Positions 1-11,686 of a stretch of DNA of 64,000 nt are shown piece by piece. The stretch is from positions 1,307,501 through 1,371,500 of the forward strand of contig CALZFC010000257.1 in the NCBI GenBank assembly GCA_945643635.1. The letters run 5' to 3'. Made by a program: the position numbers and the translations under genes. Below the pieces are notes generated by a model, which saw only the letters and a program-made list of their open reading frames with translations, was not told the DNA's origin and ran no database searches. The number at the start of each line of letters is the position of its first letter. Within the stretch, counting starts at the first letter, position 1. The stretch is from Allodiplogaster sudhausi. Its lineage: Eukaryota; Nematoda; Chromadorea; Rhabditida; Diplogasteridae.

Positions 1-1750
1 TCATATCTTCTCTATTAATCTCTCTTTCTTCTTTCTCTACCTCTCTGTCTCTCTCCATCTCCCACTCTCTTTCTCTCTTTCTCCTTCTCTCTCTCCCTCA
101 CTTCTTCCGCTGTTTTTCGATCACTTTTTATCATCTTTATCTCACACACTCTCTTCCTTTTGCAGCTTCTCTCTCTCTTCCTTTTACATCTTCTCTTTCT
201 CTGTCTCTTTCTCTCTCTCTCTTACTCTTTCTCTCTCGCTCTCTCAAAATGCATGTACTTGGCTCGGCATAACAAGAAAACGTAACCCCAACACAGCCGC
301 GACCCAGACGGCCCAGGTTATTACCCGAAACGGTTGCTCGGCCTTATTGTTAGAAGATGACGTATTTTTTCCTGCCATGCTAGACACCAAGTTATTTCAG
401 CAATAATCTAGTTTTTTTTTTTTGAAGAAATTGTTTTTTAAACATTTTCAAATTGGCCAATGATGCTTTTAGTCCTAACTAACAATAAGGTCTATCTTGT
501 ATTTGCTTCACTAAAAATTCTCTATTAAGATATGTATTTTTTTTTTTAAATTATTTTTCCTTCTCTTCCAAACCACGAAACGCTTCGTGGAAATATTCAC
601 TTAATAATATACACTTTGCTGTTGTCAAAAGCACCGTGCTAGGCACCATTAAAATGGACATAAACATCTTGACATTTAGCGGCAGCATGAGTTAGAAAGG
701 ATTGGGTAAAATGAGAAAAGCTTTGATCTTGAAATCTAAAAAGCAAGGAAATTAAAGGAGAATGAGAGAGATGGAGAGAGACATATGCATAGAGAGAGTG
801 AGTGAAAGAGAGAGAGAGGGAAGGGGAGGAGGAGAAAGAAAGAGAGAGAGAGAAATAGAGAGAGAGAGAAATGGAGAGAGATAGGATGGAGACTGGCTAT
901 GAAAGGATGATTGACGAACAAGATTACGTGAATCGGGAACTTTCCCATTATTATTACTAGAAAGTGACAAAGACACTTTCTCTCACTGGCCATTACTAGG
1001 AATAATCAGAGTGGTGCTCGGTGAGTCTGTCCTGCGCGAACTCCAGGAATCGTTAGACCTTTCCTCTCTCTCTTCCTCTTTCTCACTCTCTCCCTCTCTG
1101 TCTCTCTCTCACTCGCTCTCTCCCACTCTCTTTCTCTTTCTCTTTCTCTTTCTCTTTCTCTTTTTCTTTTTCTTTTTCTTTCTCTTTCTCTTTCTCTTTC
1201 TCTTTCTCTCTTCTCTTTCTCTTCTCTTTCCTTTTCTCTCTCTCTCTTTCTCTTTCTCTTTTTCTTTCTCTTTCTCTTCCTCTCTCCTTCTCTCTCTCTT
1301 TTTCTCTCTATCTCTTCTCATATCCCCCTTCATCTTTCAATACTACTTCTCTCTCTCGTTTCCTCGCTATCTTCCTCTCTCTCATTTCCTCGCTATCTTC
1401 CTCTCTCTCATTTCCTCGCTATCTACCTCTCTCTCTCTCTCTCTCTCTTGCTAGGTTCATTACGTGACCAACCCTCATTCTTGCTTTGAAGATGTCTTAA
1501 ACCAACGGTGACATGCATTTACAAATTTCACTAACTTCTGTCTCCCTCTGTCACTCTCTGTCTCTCTCTCTGTCTCCCTCTCTCTCTGTGTCTCTCTCTC
1601 CCTCTCTGTCTTCCTCTGTCTCTCTCTCCCTCTCGCACTCTCTGTCTTCCTCTGTCTCTCTCTCCCTCTCACACTCTCTGTCCTCCTCTGTCTCTCTCTC
1701 CCTCTCGCACTCTCCGTCTCTCTTTCTGCCTCTATCTCTCGTCAAAATTC
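1..1750. repeat. (CT)n/(GA)n tracts and AT-rich spacer
   Basis: Pyrimidine tracts at 1-245, 1060-1450 and 1540-1735, and a purine tract at 768-890, separated by AT-rich DNA. The long Ser/Leu and Arg/Glu frames here are repeat artefacts. Nothing else supported. Confidence 0.7.
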
Positions 1751-3700
1751 TTTGTACATATTCCTCGATCGCTTTTCCTCGCACGACTTTGCTTACCACT
1801 AGAATGCCTCTTATTTTGGTCACAATCTCTTTCTATTCTTTCGTGTTTGAAAACTTTTTGGAAGCGATCTATTCCCTGGCAGCTGTACTTATAGCGAGAC
1901 GGTCTCCGAATGTGTCAAGTTAGTATCATCCCGCCATTTTCACCTCCTCTTCTTCAATTTTCACTTTTGTTTGGCTAATTACATATTATTTTAAACTTAA
2001 AAGATAATTTCTATGCATGTACAATTTCAATTTCCCCGGGGATCCCTTGACCTTTCTATTTCAGGGTGTTCCCATTAATTTTTTTAAGTACACATTTGCA
2101 CCTTTTCTATTTCCTCGGGCTCGTCGTGTCCAATTATTTTTATTTCTTTTTTTAGTACAATTCAATTTAATGGTCCACTTCACACGCATGGTCTCAGCCA
2201 GTCCAGACGGAGAAGAAGATTGGCCCAGACAGAGATAATACGGCCCAGCCGGGTGGTCCGTCCGTTCCTTGCTCTCTTTGCGTCTGTCACAGAGGACATG
2301 TTGTCGAAAAAGAGATGCTCAAGGAACCCTTGATAGAAGGAAGGAACGTAGGCGGGTGTGAAGAGTACAACTTCTATTTCATTAGTAGGAGACTAGGAGG
2401 ACAAGGAGAGAGAGAGATGAATGTGAGAGAGAGAAGAGAGAAAGAGAGAGGGCGGACAGACAGACAGTGAAGCAGAGAGAGAGGAATAGATATAAAAAGA
2501 GAGAGACAGATAGGGAGTGAGAGATATGTAAAGAGAGAAACAGAGACACAGTTCATCGTAGTTGAAGGTATTTGTATGTACATCTATGTATGTACATGTG
2601 TACATAGATATGTCTGCTAGAAGCCTCTGCTCTAGACACAAGGGCATCTTATTTTTTTGCGGCGCCGTTCGAATTTGTCATCTTGATTGGCATCGTTTCA
2701 TTGAATCTTTTCGTTTTCTTTTTTTTTCTTTTTTCTTCCCTCGTTTTCTCGTTCTCTCCGCTTCCTTTTCACCTTTTCTATATGTACTTCTTATCTCTTG
2801 TGTCCATGTTGTGTATCCGCGCGTGGCTCATCCAAAGGGGCATCTGCTCTCTTGTCAAGTCCTAATTGGTAAAGCGCACTTTTTTTCTTCCCTGATTGTG
2901 AGTCATCGTCGTCGTTTTCGCGCCTTATTTTCCCGCCTTTTTTGGGGTGACGTCATGAAGACGCACTTTTTCCTAATCCGCCACACATCTTCAAGTGCAC
3001 TTGAGATGGCCAGACTGAACGTTGATTAAGAAAGAAAAAGAAGAAGAAGGATGCTTGAATTATAGAGAATTAGGATGATTTTGTAATTAGCAATTTACAC
3101 TGTCTATGGAGCACTTATGATGACACACACTCAAAGAATCACGAGCACACGCAAATGCCAAACCGTCATCAAATGATTAGTAATCTAATCACGTGGTGGT
3201 TATTTCTCATCACTTTATCATTTAATCGTGCATTTAGTCTCTAATGCCAGTGCACTGAAAGGCCATCTGACCATGAGCAATTTTCTCCTCCGTAATAATT
3301 TGCATCATACTCCATATGAACAATGAGTTATGAAAATAAATAAATTTTATTTTTTTTTTAGTTGCTTCAACTATTACTTTTGAACGCTAGTTTTATCAAA
3401 TATATTTTCGCCTTCCTATACTCTGTTCAGTTTTCACTTTTGTGATAGTGAATTCGGCATCATTTCAGACTTTCTGAACTTTTTGCCGAACACCATCTGC
3501 TAGATCATATTTCGCTCATGGCAAGTGTCCTTTAAGCAATTCGTTTCCCTTCTCTGTCTTTTCCGCACTCTCTCTCTCTCTCTCTTTTCAGTCTTTCTCT
3601 ATGTCTCTCTTTCTCTGTACATCTCTATCTCTCTCTTCGCTCCCTCTCCCACTCCTTCATTCTTTCACAACCTCACATTTCTCCATAGTCACTCCACACT
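1751..3700. other. spacer with short (GA)n and (CT)n tracts
   Basis: A (GA)n tract lies at 2400-2545 and (CT)n at 3565-3640. Apart from the bZIP-type sites near 2.9 kb, no feature could be supported. Confidence 0.5.
2899..2955. promoter_or_regulatory. bZIP-type site pair (AP-1 and CRE)
   Basis: TGAGTCA at 2899-2905 and the palindrome TGACGTCA at 2948-2955 lie 50 bases apart in a segment free of repeats. They match AP-1 and CRE consensus sites, but no gene is placed next to them, so function is open. Confidence 0.25.
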
Positions 3701-3720
3701 TGCTGTTCATTGTATGCGGA

Positions 3721-3918
3721 ATGCGTATTAATCCTACTTTTATGTTTCATTCAAGTTTTTATAATTACACGAAAGAGGGGCAGTGGCATCAGCTGTTCGA
3801 CTTTTTCTTCACTTATCTTGCCCATGTGCCGATGGAATCCACCGGGTGTGATATCTATCTGATATGGGAAATGGTCACTCGATGGTGCACTGGTGTTATT
3901 TCATCAAACTCGCTGATT
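3721..3918 (+). CDS. candidate first exon, unidentified
   Basis: Open frame of 66 codons from ATG to a strong GTGAGT donor at 3919, phase 0. It contains EGQWHQLFDFFFTYLAHVPM, then ESTGCDIYLIWEMVTRWCTG. It is free of simple repeats and looks protein-like. No downstream exon was identified and no family is recognised. Confidence 0.3.
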
Positions 3919-4734
3919 GTGAGTTTAGAAACAATGCAGATCATTTAATTTTTAATTAAACCATTTTAACTTTAATTACCTTGTATTTATGACAATCGTA
4001 TAGTATTTTTAAAAAAAAACTTCATATTGCTGCTGTAAAGCGTACTTGCATCTCTTTTTTTTCAAAATGATGTAGCGCGAATTCGTCTTTCCTCTTTAAA
4101 ATATGAAGTTTGAAACGTGCTAATCACAATTTGTTTTTTCTCATGACAAGGCAGGCTCACTTTTTGTTCAGCTATTTTTTTTTCTTTTTTTTCCTCGATT
4201 TTCTGACTCTTCTAGAAGGCGAAAGTTGAACAAATTGGCAGCAAGAAACTGACACGAAAGTGATATCATCAGAAAGATCTATTAGGTATGAATATACATA
4301 CCTACCCATATCCATTTTAACATGCAGACTCCAAAATGAATTATTTTTATTAAATATTTATAGAATCAATTCGTTCTACATAATAAACTATGCTACGCAT
4401 TAGTTTTGACTCCTTCCTCATTTTTCTTTCCAAATATCATGATATAAGGCTGCTGATATCACGCAACGTCAACTGCGTTTAGCGGAAGCTGTAGGAAGCG
4501 AAAATGTAGCCTGGCTAATAAACATATAGCCCAAGAGAGAGAGAGAGAGAGAGGGAGCAGCTGAAAACTGTTTCTATTTTCCTATTCTCTCACTTTCTCT
4601 CCTACTTTATCAGTCTTCTCTCTCTCTCTCTCTTCTCTCTCTAACTCTCTACCTTTTCTTTCTCTCTCTCTCTCTCTAACTCTCTACATACCTTTTCTTT
4701 CTATCTCTCTCTCGCTCTCTCTCTCTCTCCATAC

Positions 4735-4829
4735 GAGTCCGAATGTGATTTGGACTCATAATCTGATACCACCGGGGAAGGGGGGATGCAAGCGACAAAA
4801 GGAGCTGCAACGAGCTGCGCGTAATTATT
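4735..4829 (-). CDS. candidate internal exon, unidentified
   Basis: On the - strand, after acceptor TGCGGCAG, 31 codons read NNYAQLVAAPFVACIPPSPV then VSDYESKSHSDS up to a GTATGG donor (phase 2). The segment sits at the edge of a (CT)n tract, as many confirmed exons do here. Neighbouring exons unknown. Confidence 0.28.
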
Positions 4830-4899
4830 CTGCCGCAAAATTGGCGTTATGACCTTTAGACGAATACTACAACTATACACAGATTCTGTCAGAAATATG

Positions 4900-6167
4900 C
4901 ATTTATTTTTGTGTTTGGTTCGGCAGAAAATCAGTGGTGCTAAAACCAATTAGAAAACAGTAAGTAAGTCCTTTGACGAAAACTCGGTCGACTCTCCTTG
5001 ATCATTCTATAGTAGGTTTCGTACATAAAAATTGGACGTATATAATTCTTTTTTATTGTTTTAATTTTTTATAAAATTCTTCAAAAAAGCATGTATCTAT
5101 GTACGTATGTATGTACATACATAGCATACATACATATGAGTCTATAAACGTGTTCCGTCTAATGAGGATGAACCGGATGGCGTGTAGGATGTATAGATAT
5201 GTATGTATGGATATGTTCATGTACATAGGCTAACACGAGAAGCCCCCCTCGTCCGCCTACTCAATCCGAGTCCGTGTCGAGTGCGAGAAAAGGCGAGGAA
5301 AAATGAGATCGTTGCGTGCGAGACGCAAACCTTCTGATGGTGAATAGAGTCCAAATCAATGTCGTCTACTGCTCTTTTAGAGTACGAATTTTATCCCATT
5401 TAACACCCCCCCCCCTCCTCCTCCTTTTTTTCCTGCTATTTTGAGTATATTCTTACATAAGTATATCACCTACATATGTACATACATACGATTGCACTCA
5501 AAAGTGATTCTAAATACTGCCTCATGTACGTAATCCAATAGAAGACTGCAGCATACGAAATAGCCACTTTCTTAGGTATTACCTAAATAAGTTTACGTCA
5601 TGCAAAAGTTACTCATATTACTGTATACATACATAGCTGACGATTGAATCCCATAGAAAACTGGCTGACCTGACTGTCTACTCGCAGAAACAAGATGTCA
5701 TTACACTCAAGTGCCGCAAACTCAACGCATGTAGGTTGCTGCCCTGCCTTTCAATAATCAACTACTACAGTCGTCATCTACCGTATCCCAATCGCAAATT
5801 GCTAATACGTTTTGAATTATGCACTTATGTAGCAAAGAGGAAATGAAGTTGACTTCATGATGAGAGGAAAAGGTGGCGGTTCTCTGGAATAAAAGAAGGC
5901 GAAAAGGATAGAATGACTCAATTGCTATAAATGTTAATGCTGTTGGCCTAAACGAACCTCTCTTTTGTCCTCTTCGAAATTTCCTCTTCTGTCCTTTCGT
6001 CGAAACTGCTACGATAGACGTATCATTTTAATGAGCTTCTATACACTTTTTCGTGCTTCTTTATACCACAGTCATTTTCGTTCTCTTCTTTCTTTCTCTC
6101 ATTATCGCCCTCACTTTTCCTACTCATTTTCATGACTATTCATACTTTCTCTCTCTCTCTCTTTCCT

Positions 6168-6227
<60 letters not shown>

Positions 6228-6960
6228 CCACTCTCATCCTCTTCCATTCCCCCCGTCACTCGGGAATACAGTACCCCCAACACTTTGATAAATGGACAAA
6301 AATAAACATTAACTCACAAAAGGAAAATGCTGACTCAGCAGCGTTTTCCATCAATTTCCTCGCCTACCTTATCCATACTTCATTTCCGCTCTGCCGTCAG
6401 GTTTTTCATTTGTTTTTCGCTCCTTCAATATTCGTGTTTCTCTCTATCTCTCTCTCTATCTCTTACTCTCCTCTCTCCTCTCTCTCTATCTCTCTCTCGT
6501 TTTTCTCATCCAAATCTCACCTCTCTCTTTTCTTTCCCTCTCTCAAACCCTCTCCGCCAGCTCATTGTGCTTTCTCATGGCTTCTCCCCGCTTTGCCTAT
6601 CACCCAGGATCCGGCGCCGCGTACAATTGTCTCCATCGTTATCGCTCTTGCGAAAACTGCCATCTTCGCTGTCTCTCTCTCTCCCTCTCTCTCTCTTTCT
6701 CTCTCTCTCTCCTCTCCTATCTCTCTCCCCCCTCTTCTCTCCCTCTTTTTCTCTCTCTCTCTCTATCTCTCTCTCTCGCTTCTCCGCCCTTACCTCGCTC
6801 TCTCTCCTCTCCTCTTTCGCTCTCTCTCGCTCTCTCTTTCTCTCTCTTCGTCTCGCTCTTTCCTTTCCCCTAACAGTTCGACTCCACCCACACGGGCCCG
6901 CCTCATCAGGCGGCGCAGAGCCACCCACCTTGCCACCAGAGCCGAGCATGACGCGGACAT
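4900..6960. other. AT-rich spacer and (CT)n tracts
   Basis: ACAT/ATGT microsatellites near 5100-5140, then (CT)n at 6148-6232, 6440-6550 and 6670-6865. The GC-rich island 6600-6665 is open in several frames (for example SGAAYNCLHRYRSCENCHLR), but frame and strand cannot be settled. Confidence 0.4.
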
Positions 6961-6970
6961 CTTAGAAGTG

Positions 6971-6979
6971 TATAAAAGG
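6971..6979 (+). promoter_or_regulatory. TATA box
   Basis: TATAAAAGG stands in an unusually GC-rich, non-repetitive segment (about 6870-7140) between (CT)n tracts. A start site would be expected near 7000-7010. No coding exon is firmly tied to it; the nearest + strand gene is the neuropeptide gene, 4.3 kb downstream. Confidence 0.4.
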
Positions 6980-7064
6980 GAACGGTCAACGACGGCTGGT
7001 GTCTGCCAGCCAGCCAGTCGCTCTTTAATCCAGGGGGCCAACGAGGGCACCCTCCCTCTGGCAG

Positions 7065-7102
7065 GGGGTCTCATAGGAGACCCCAAGACCTCTTGGGGTC
7101 TC
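7065..7102 (+). promoter_or_regulatory. two mutually exclusive perfect hairpins in a possible 5' leader
   Basis: GGGGTCTC (7065-7072) can pair with GAGACCCC (7077-7084) around a 4-nt loop. The latter is also the start of GAGACCCCAAGA (7077-7088), which pairs perfectly with TCTTGGGGTCTC (7091-7102). About 60-100 nt downstream of the expected start site. Confidence 0.35.
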
Positions 7103-7139
7103 ACAGGACCCTCCCCCCCGGCCCCGCCACCGTCTAAAG

Positions 7140-8356
7140 GTTAAGCCCCCCCCCCAAACCTGTCTTCGCACCCTTTCCGGCTGCCTTCTTTTTCATCTCA
7201 TCGTACTCCTCAGGGACCTGGTCTCGGTCGTCATTGCTTCACTCTCTGCTTTGCTCCTGAAAAGTGCTTTTGTCTCATCAGTCTGTCTCATGAGTTCTTT
7301 GTCTCTCTCTGCCTCCCTCTCTCTCTCGGTCTCTCTCGCTCTCTCACCCTCTCTCTCGGCGTCACTCTCATTTCCAATCTCATTGCCTTACAATCACTCT
7401 CTCTGTCCCTATGTCACTCTCGCTCTCTCTCTCTCGCTCACTCTCTCTCTCTCGCTCTCGCTCTCGTTCTCTCTCGCTCGCTCGCTCTCTCTCTCTCTCT
7501 GCGCCCTTCCCACCCTCTGTTTTCCCTTCGCTCGGCCACTGACCAACGTGACGACAGAGCCAATATCGAAAGGAGAGAAGGGAAGGAGAGAGGGAGAGAG
7601 GGGAGAATCTGATTTGGAGCGCACGCCCGGGTTCAGAGCCCACGCCACTGTCTGTCCATTAACTTCACGTCTGTCTGGGTTGGTCGGGTCACGTTACTTT
7701 TTCCTCTCTCTCTCTCTCTCCCTCTCTCTCTCTTTGTTTTCCTCTCTCTCTCTCTCTCTTTCTCTATCTATTTCCAAGCATGTCTGATTGTGCCCGCGAG
7801 AAGTTTCGAGACGTTGCCCCGAAAAGTGACGCACACATTAGATGAATGAATGACCAGACGGACAACTTGTCCGAAAATGTCTGCCTCAAGAAATCCGTGG
7901 GTAGGCGGAAGAAGGGTGGTGAAATCGCGCTCTTTCTCTTTCTCTCTCGCTCTCTCTCTCTCTCTCTTTCTCTCTCTTGCTCTCTCTCTCTTTCTCTCTC
8001 TCTCTATTTATATCACGCTGTCTCTTTCTCTCTTCATCTCTTCTTCTCTCTCTAGCTCTTTTTCTCTCTCTCTTTTCTCTTTCTCTCTATCTCTCATACC
8101 CTATCTCTTTTTTCAATTCGTCCCCCTCTACATACTTATCACTTTCTTTTTGTTTCCTAGCCTCTCTCTCTTGCTCTCTCATTCCCTCGTTCTCTCTCTA
8201 CTTTTCTTCTCATCTTCCCCAGAGGACCTTTTCCCTTTCTTCTTCCGCCTCTATTTCTTCCCAATTTATCTCTCCGTATTTGACGGCGGATTTCCGCTGC
8301 TTCAGATTATTCCTGTTTCGGTTCTTTTTTTCTCGATGCATCCCCCTCTGTTTCTT

Positions 8357-8387
<31 letters not shown>

Positions 8388-9150
8388 ATCTATCTCTCTG
8401 CTTCTCCCTCTCTTTCTCTTTCTCTTTCGCCCTCTCTCTCTCGTTCTCTCTACTTCCTCGTCCTCTCTCACTTCTCCTCATTTAAATATTCCTACGTACA
8501 TACCGCGCCGTTGTAGTAAGCATCTGTGTGTGTGAGCTTTTGTTATTCCCATATGTACAACCTTAATTGTCTCCGCCGTTCAAGTTGTTTAAGCCTCAGG
8601 AAAAAGACAAGAGCCTATTCTCAGCACTAATTTGTCAGCGCGACTTTTCCGTTGTTCCTGCACTCTTTTGTTGCTCACTCATTGAAGTCAGAGAAATTTG
8701 TACCAACTCAATTCCATTCCATTGCGGTCATAGAGATAAGAGAGAGAGACTGAGAGAGAGAGAGTAAGAGATAAGAGAGAGGGAGAGAGCGAGAGGGAGA
8801 CAGAGATGGAAGTGAGAAAGTAAGAAAGAGAGACTAAAAGAGGAAGAGAGAGCGCGCATAGTGCGAAAGAGGGAGACTGAGAGAGAGAGAGAAGGAGAGA
8901 GGAGGAAGAGAGATATAGAAGTGAGAAAGTGAGAGAGAGAGAGAGAGGGAGAGTGAGAGACTGAGAGAGGAAGAGAGAGGGCAGAGTGCGTGAGACAGAG
9001 AGACTGAGAGATAAGAGAGAGGGAGAGAGCGAGAGGGAGACAGAGATGGAAGTTAAAAAGTAAGAAAGAGAGACCGAGAGAGGGAGAAAGAGAGCGCAGA
9101 GTGAGACTGAGAGAGAAAAGGAGAGAGGTAGAGAGAAAGAAAGACGCGTG
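7140..9150. repeat. dense (CT)n (7300-8470) and (GA)n (8728-9145) tracts
   Basis: Almost continuous dinucleotide-like repeats with short unique islands at 7800-7920, 8220-8340 and 8480-8720. The islands contain open segments but no exon could be defined. The 8728-9145 purine tract shows higher-order periodicity of about 100-230 bp. Confidence 0.6.
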
Positions 9151-9284
9151 TGAGTTGGTAAACGAGGAACGTGGCCGAGTCATCAAAATACCTCTCGAGG
9201 CTGCTTCATTACATCGCTCTCTCTCTTCCCGGCGGTCGCGGCGCTACCAAAAAACAGATCCTCAAATTCCGGTCCATGGCACCC

Positions 9285-9495
9285 CTCTTACTGGGTCATT
9301 GTGTCCCCATCCCTCTAATTCCTGGGTCCGTTAACCCCCCCCCCTTCTTTCTGGGTTCGTTTACCCCACCCTCCTTCTTACTGGGTCAATTTGTCCCCCC
9401 CCTCTTACTGGTCCTTTTGCCCCCCTCCTCTTTCTGGGTCCTTTTTCCCCCACCCCAGTCTTCCTGAGTCCGATTACCCCCCCCCCTTTTGCCTT
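9285..9495. repeat. C-rich minisatellite, about 30-bp unit
   Basis: Six to seven units of the form CTTNCTGGGTCNNTTTNCCC followed by a C run. Strong strand asymmetry in C and G. No coding role. Confidence 0.7.
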
Positions 9496-9594
9496 CTGGC
9501 TGTGGCCCCAATTCCCATTGCTCGACAAGGCAACGAAGAGGAACGTCTCAACTGTTTTGACGATGACATCATCAGACTCATTGTCAGACAATAA
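9464..9594 (+). CDS. ambiguous terminal exon candidate, open on both strands
   Basis: The + strand frame ends LAVAPIPIARQGNEEERLNC then FDDDIIRLIVRQ and TAA, immediately followed by AATAAATAATAAA. The - strand is also open from an ATG at 9591 (MSDNESDDVIVKTVETFLFV). Both look protein-like, so strand cannot be decided by eye. It lies at the end of a C-rich minisatellite. Confidence 0.25.
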
Positions 9595-9599
9595 ATAAT

Positions 9600-10693
9600 A
9601 AAAAGTTTAAGAGTCTCCGCCGTTCCAGATTAAAACGCAAATGAAAACATATTTTTCCGCTCAATTGAAAGCTTATTGTAGATGGCTGTAAAAGTTGGAA
9701 AAAGAAGGAAAATGACCTTTCTTACACCTAACCACCCCCTTTTCCAACTACATGACAAAATAAAAAAAAGGATTTGAAAAAGGGCGGGGGAAAAACTTTT
9801 TCCTCTAAAACATTTTTCCTAGATTCACTTCTGTTACAACCATATTAAATTAGTCAAACGTCCGCAATGTAAAAAAATATCCCGAGTTGCTAACTCCTAT
9901 CATCAGAAATCCTTACCATAACTGCATATGCGAATTCTGTACTATTTCTCACGAGATGCCTTATTAAAATTTTTTTCTCATTTTCGCCTAGCCACACTCT
10001 TTCTCTGTCTGTCTGTCACTCACTATTACTCTCTCTCTCTCTCACTCTCTCTCTCACACTCTCTCTCTCTCACACTCTCTCTCTCTCTCTCTCTCGCTCC
10101 TTCTTTCCCTTGCTCTTAAGATTGCAGATTTTTGAGATGAAAATTTTCAAGACTTCATTGCACGTTAATTTCTCTTAAATTTCCTTGTTTTAACACAAAC
10201 TCTTTCTTTTTCGTTCGATTCCTCTCTTTCTAAATCCCTCCATCTTTCTTTCTTCTCTCTCTCTCACTCTCCCTCTCTTCATCATCCTTAATATTTGGCG
10301 TTTTTCAGTTTAATCGTCATCTATTTTACGCTCATCTTATGGTCTTGTAATCCCCTTCCTTTGCACTTTGGATCTCCCTCTCTCTCATTCCTCCTCTCTC
10401 TCTTTCTCTCTCTCTCTTTTTCTCTCTCTCTCTTTATCTCTCTCTCCCAGTCTTATTTCTCTTACAGCATAAAGGTGCCTTGTCATCAGTCTCATTAATA
10501 ATTTCGAGCAAACTAACAGACGGAAATAGAAACAAAAGTGTAGACACCTCTCAAATGACAACGCAATTACTCCTTGTCATTGCAGGCCTGACATTTTCTA
10601 ATAATTGTCTTCCTCATTCTCTCTCTCTCTCTCTCTCCTTTTTCTCCTGTCTCTTTCTCTCTCTCCCTCTTTCTCTCTTTCTCTCTATCTCTT

Positions 10694-10759
<66 letters not shown>

Positions 10760-10995
10760 CCTCTCTCTCTGGCTCCCTTTCTCTCTCTCTCTCCCGATCC
10801 GAATTTTGTGCATATTCTCTCCCTCTTCGCGCAAGCCGATTGTGCCTCCGGCAATGTGCACACCGACTTTCCAGAGAGAGAGAAATGTTTATTTGGCAAA
10901 GAGACACGTGTGCAATGCCCTCTCTGCTCATCTTTCTCGTGCGCCGGTCACTTTTCTTCTCATTAACGGTCATTCTTCTTCTTCTTCTTCTCGGC
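9600..10995. other. AT-rich spacer with (CT)n tracts
   Basis: (CT)n at 10020-10100, 10375-10450 and 10615-10795. An ORF from ATG 10885 has a hydrophobic N-terminus but is judged non-coding (see rejected items). Confidence 0.5.
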
Positions 10996-10997
10996 CC

Positions 10998-11046
10998 ATT
11001 TTGCAATCAGAGAGAGCTCTCTGGTTGCAAAATCATCCTAAATAAA
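10998..11046 (+). other. 17-bp hairpin directly upstream of AATAAA
   Basis: ATTTTGCAATCAGAGAG (10998-11014) pairs with CTCTCTGGTTGCAAAAT (11017-11033), 16 Watson-Crick pairs plus one G-U. AATAAA follows at 11041-11046. It could mark the 3' end of a short + strand transcript upstream of the neuropeptide gene. No coding assignment. Confidence 0.3.
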
Positions 11047-11250
11047 GAGTCAGACGCCGGCCGGCTACTTTTATTCTTCTCTCTCTTTCCCGAATAATCT
11101 TCTCTCTCTCTTTTTTTGCTCCCCACTTGCTTGACCACATCAATCTAAATTGTCTTTTGCTTTGTGTCCACGGTGTCGCGTTTTTTTTTCATCCGCAATG
11201 AATACGTAAACTTTTTTTTATTATGAAAAATAAGGTCATTAAAAAATGTT

Positions 11251-11260
11251 ATTTTGCCAG
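11251..11260 (+). promoter_or_regulatory. probable trans-splice acceptor of the neuropeptide gene
   Basis: The sequence ATTTTGCCAG lies 59 nt upstream of the chosen ATG at 11320. T-rich acceptors without a matching upstream coding exon are typical of nematode spliced-leader addition. It could instead be the 3' end of an ordinary 5'-UTR intron. Confidence 0.45.
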
Positions 11261-11319
11261 GGTACACACTCGCCGATTTCGGCAGTCGGAACTTCATTAG
11301 AAAGCACATAATCTCTGAA

Positions 11320-11630
11320 ATGGCTCCTTCCGCCGTGCAATCGCTAGCGGTTAGCTTTCTTTAAAGTTTTATTTATTTTTATTTATATTAGTCTTAAAAA
11401 ATCATTGGGTTAGTTTTTTAAAGAAGAAGATTATCAGAAAAAGAACAACATCAAGTAAAAATTTACGTACGACTCTAAATTTTTTTTCTCGCTATTTTCC
11501 CATTGCATTTTTTTCTTATGAGCATTCTTCACGATGCCAGAAATTTCTCTTTAATCAAATAGCTGTCTATTTACAGCCGTTAATTTGTAGAATTCATGTT
11601 TTCTCTGTCTCTCTCTTTCTCGCTCGCTCG

Positions 11631-11686
<56 letters not shown>

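Noticed and set aside
1109..1333. Long Arg/Glu/Lys and Ser/Leu open frames here and throughout the window (for example 8728-9186, 13716-14513, 40036-40465)
   Set aside because: They are translations of (GA)n/(CT)n tracts, which lack stop codons in several frames on both strands. No splice sites, unique sequence or domain support them.
10885..11023. ORF MFIWQRDTCAM...ILLLLLLGPFCNQ as the signal-peptide exon of the neuropeptide gene
   Set aside because: Its phase fits exon 3 by chance, but exons 11320-11349 and 12260-12332 together give a better signal peptide, correct phases and a proper acceptor, so this ORF is not needed.
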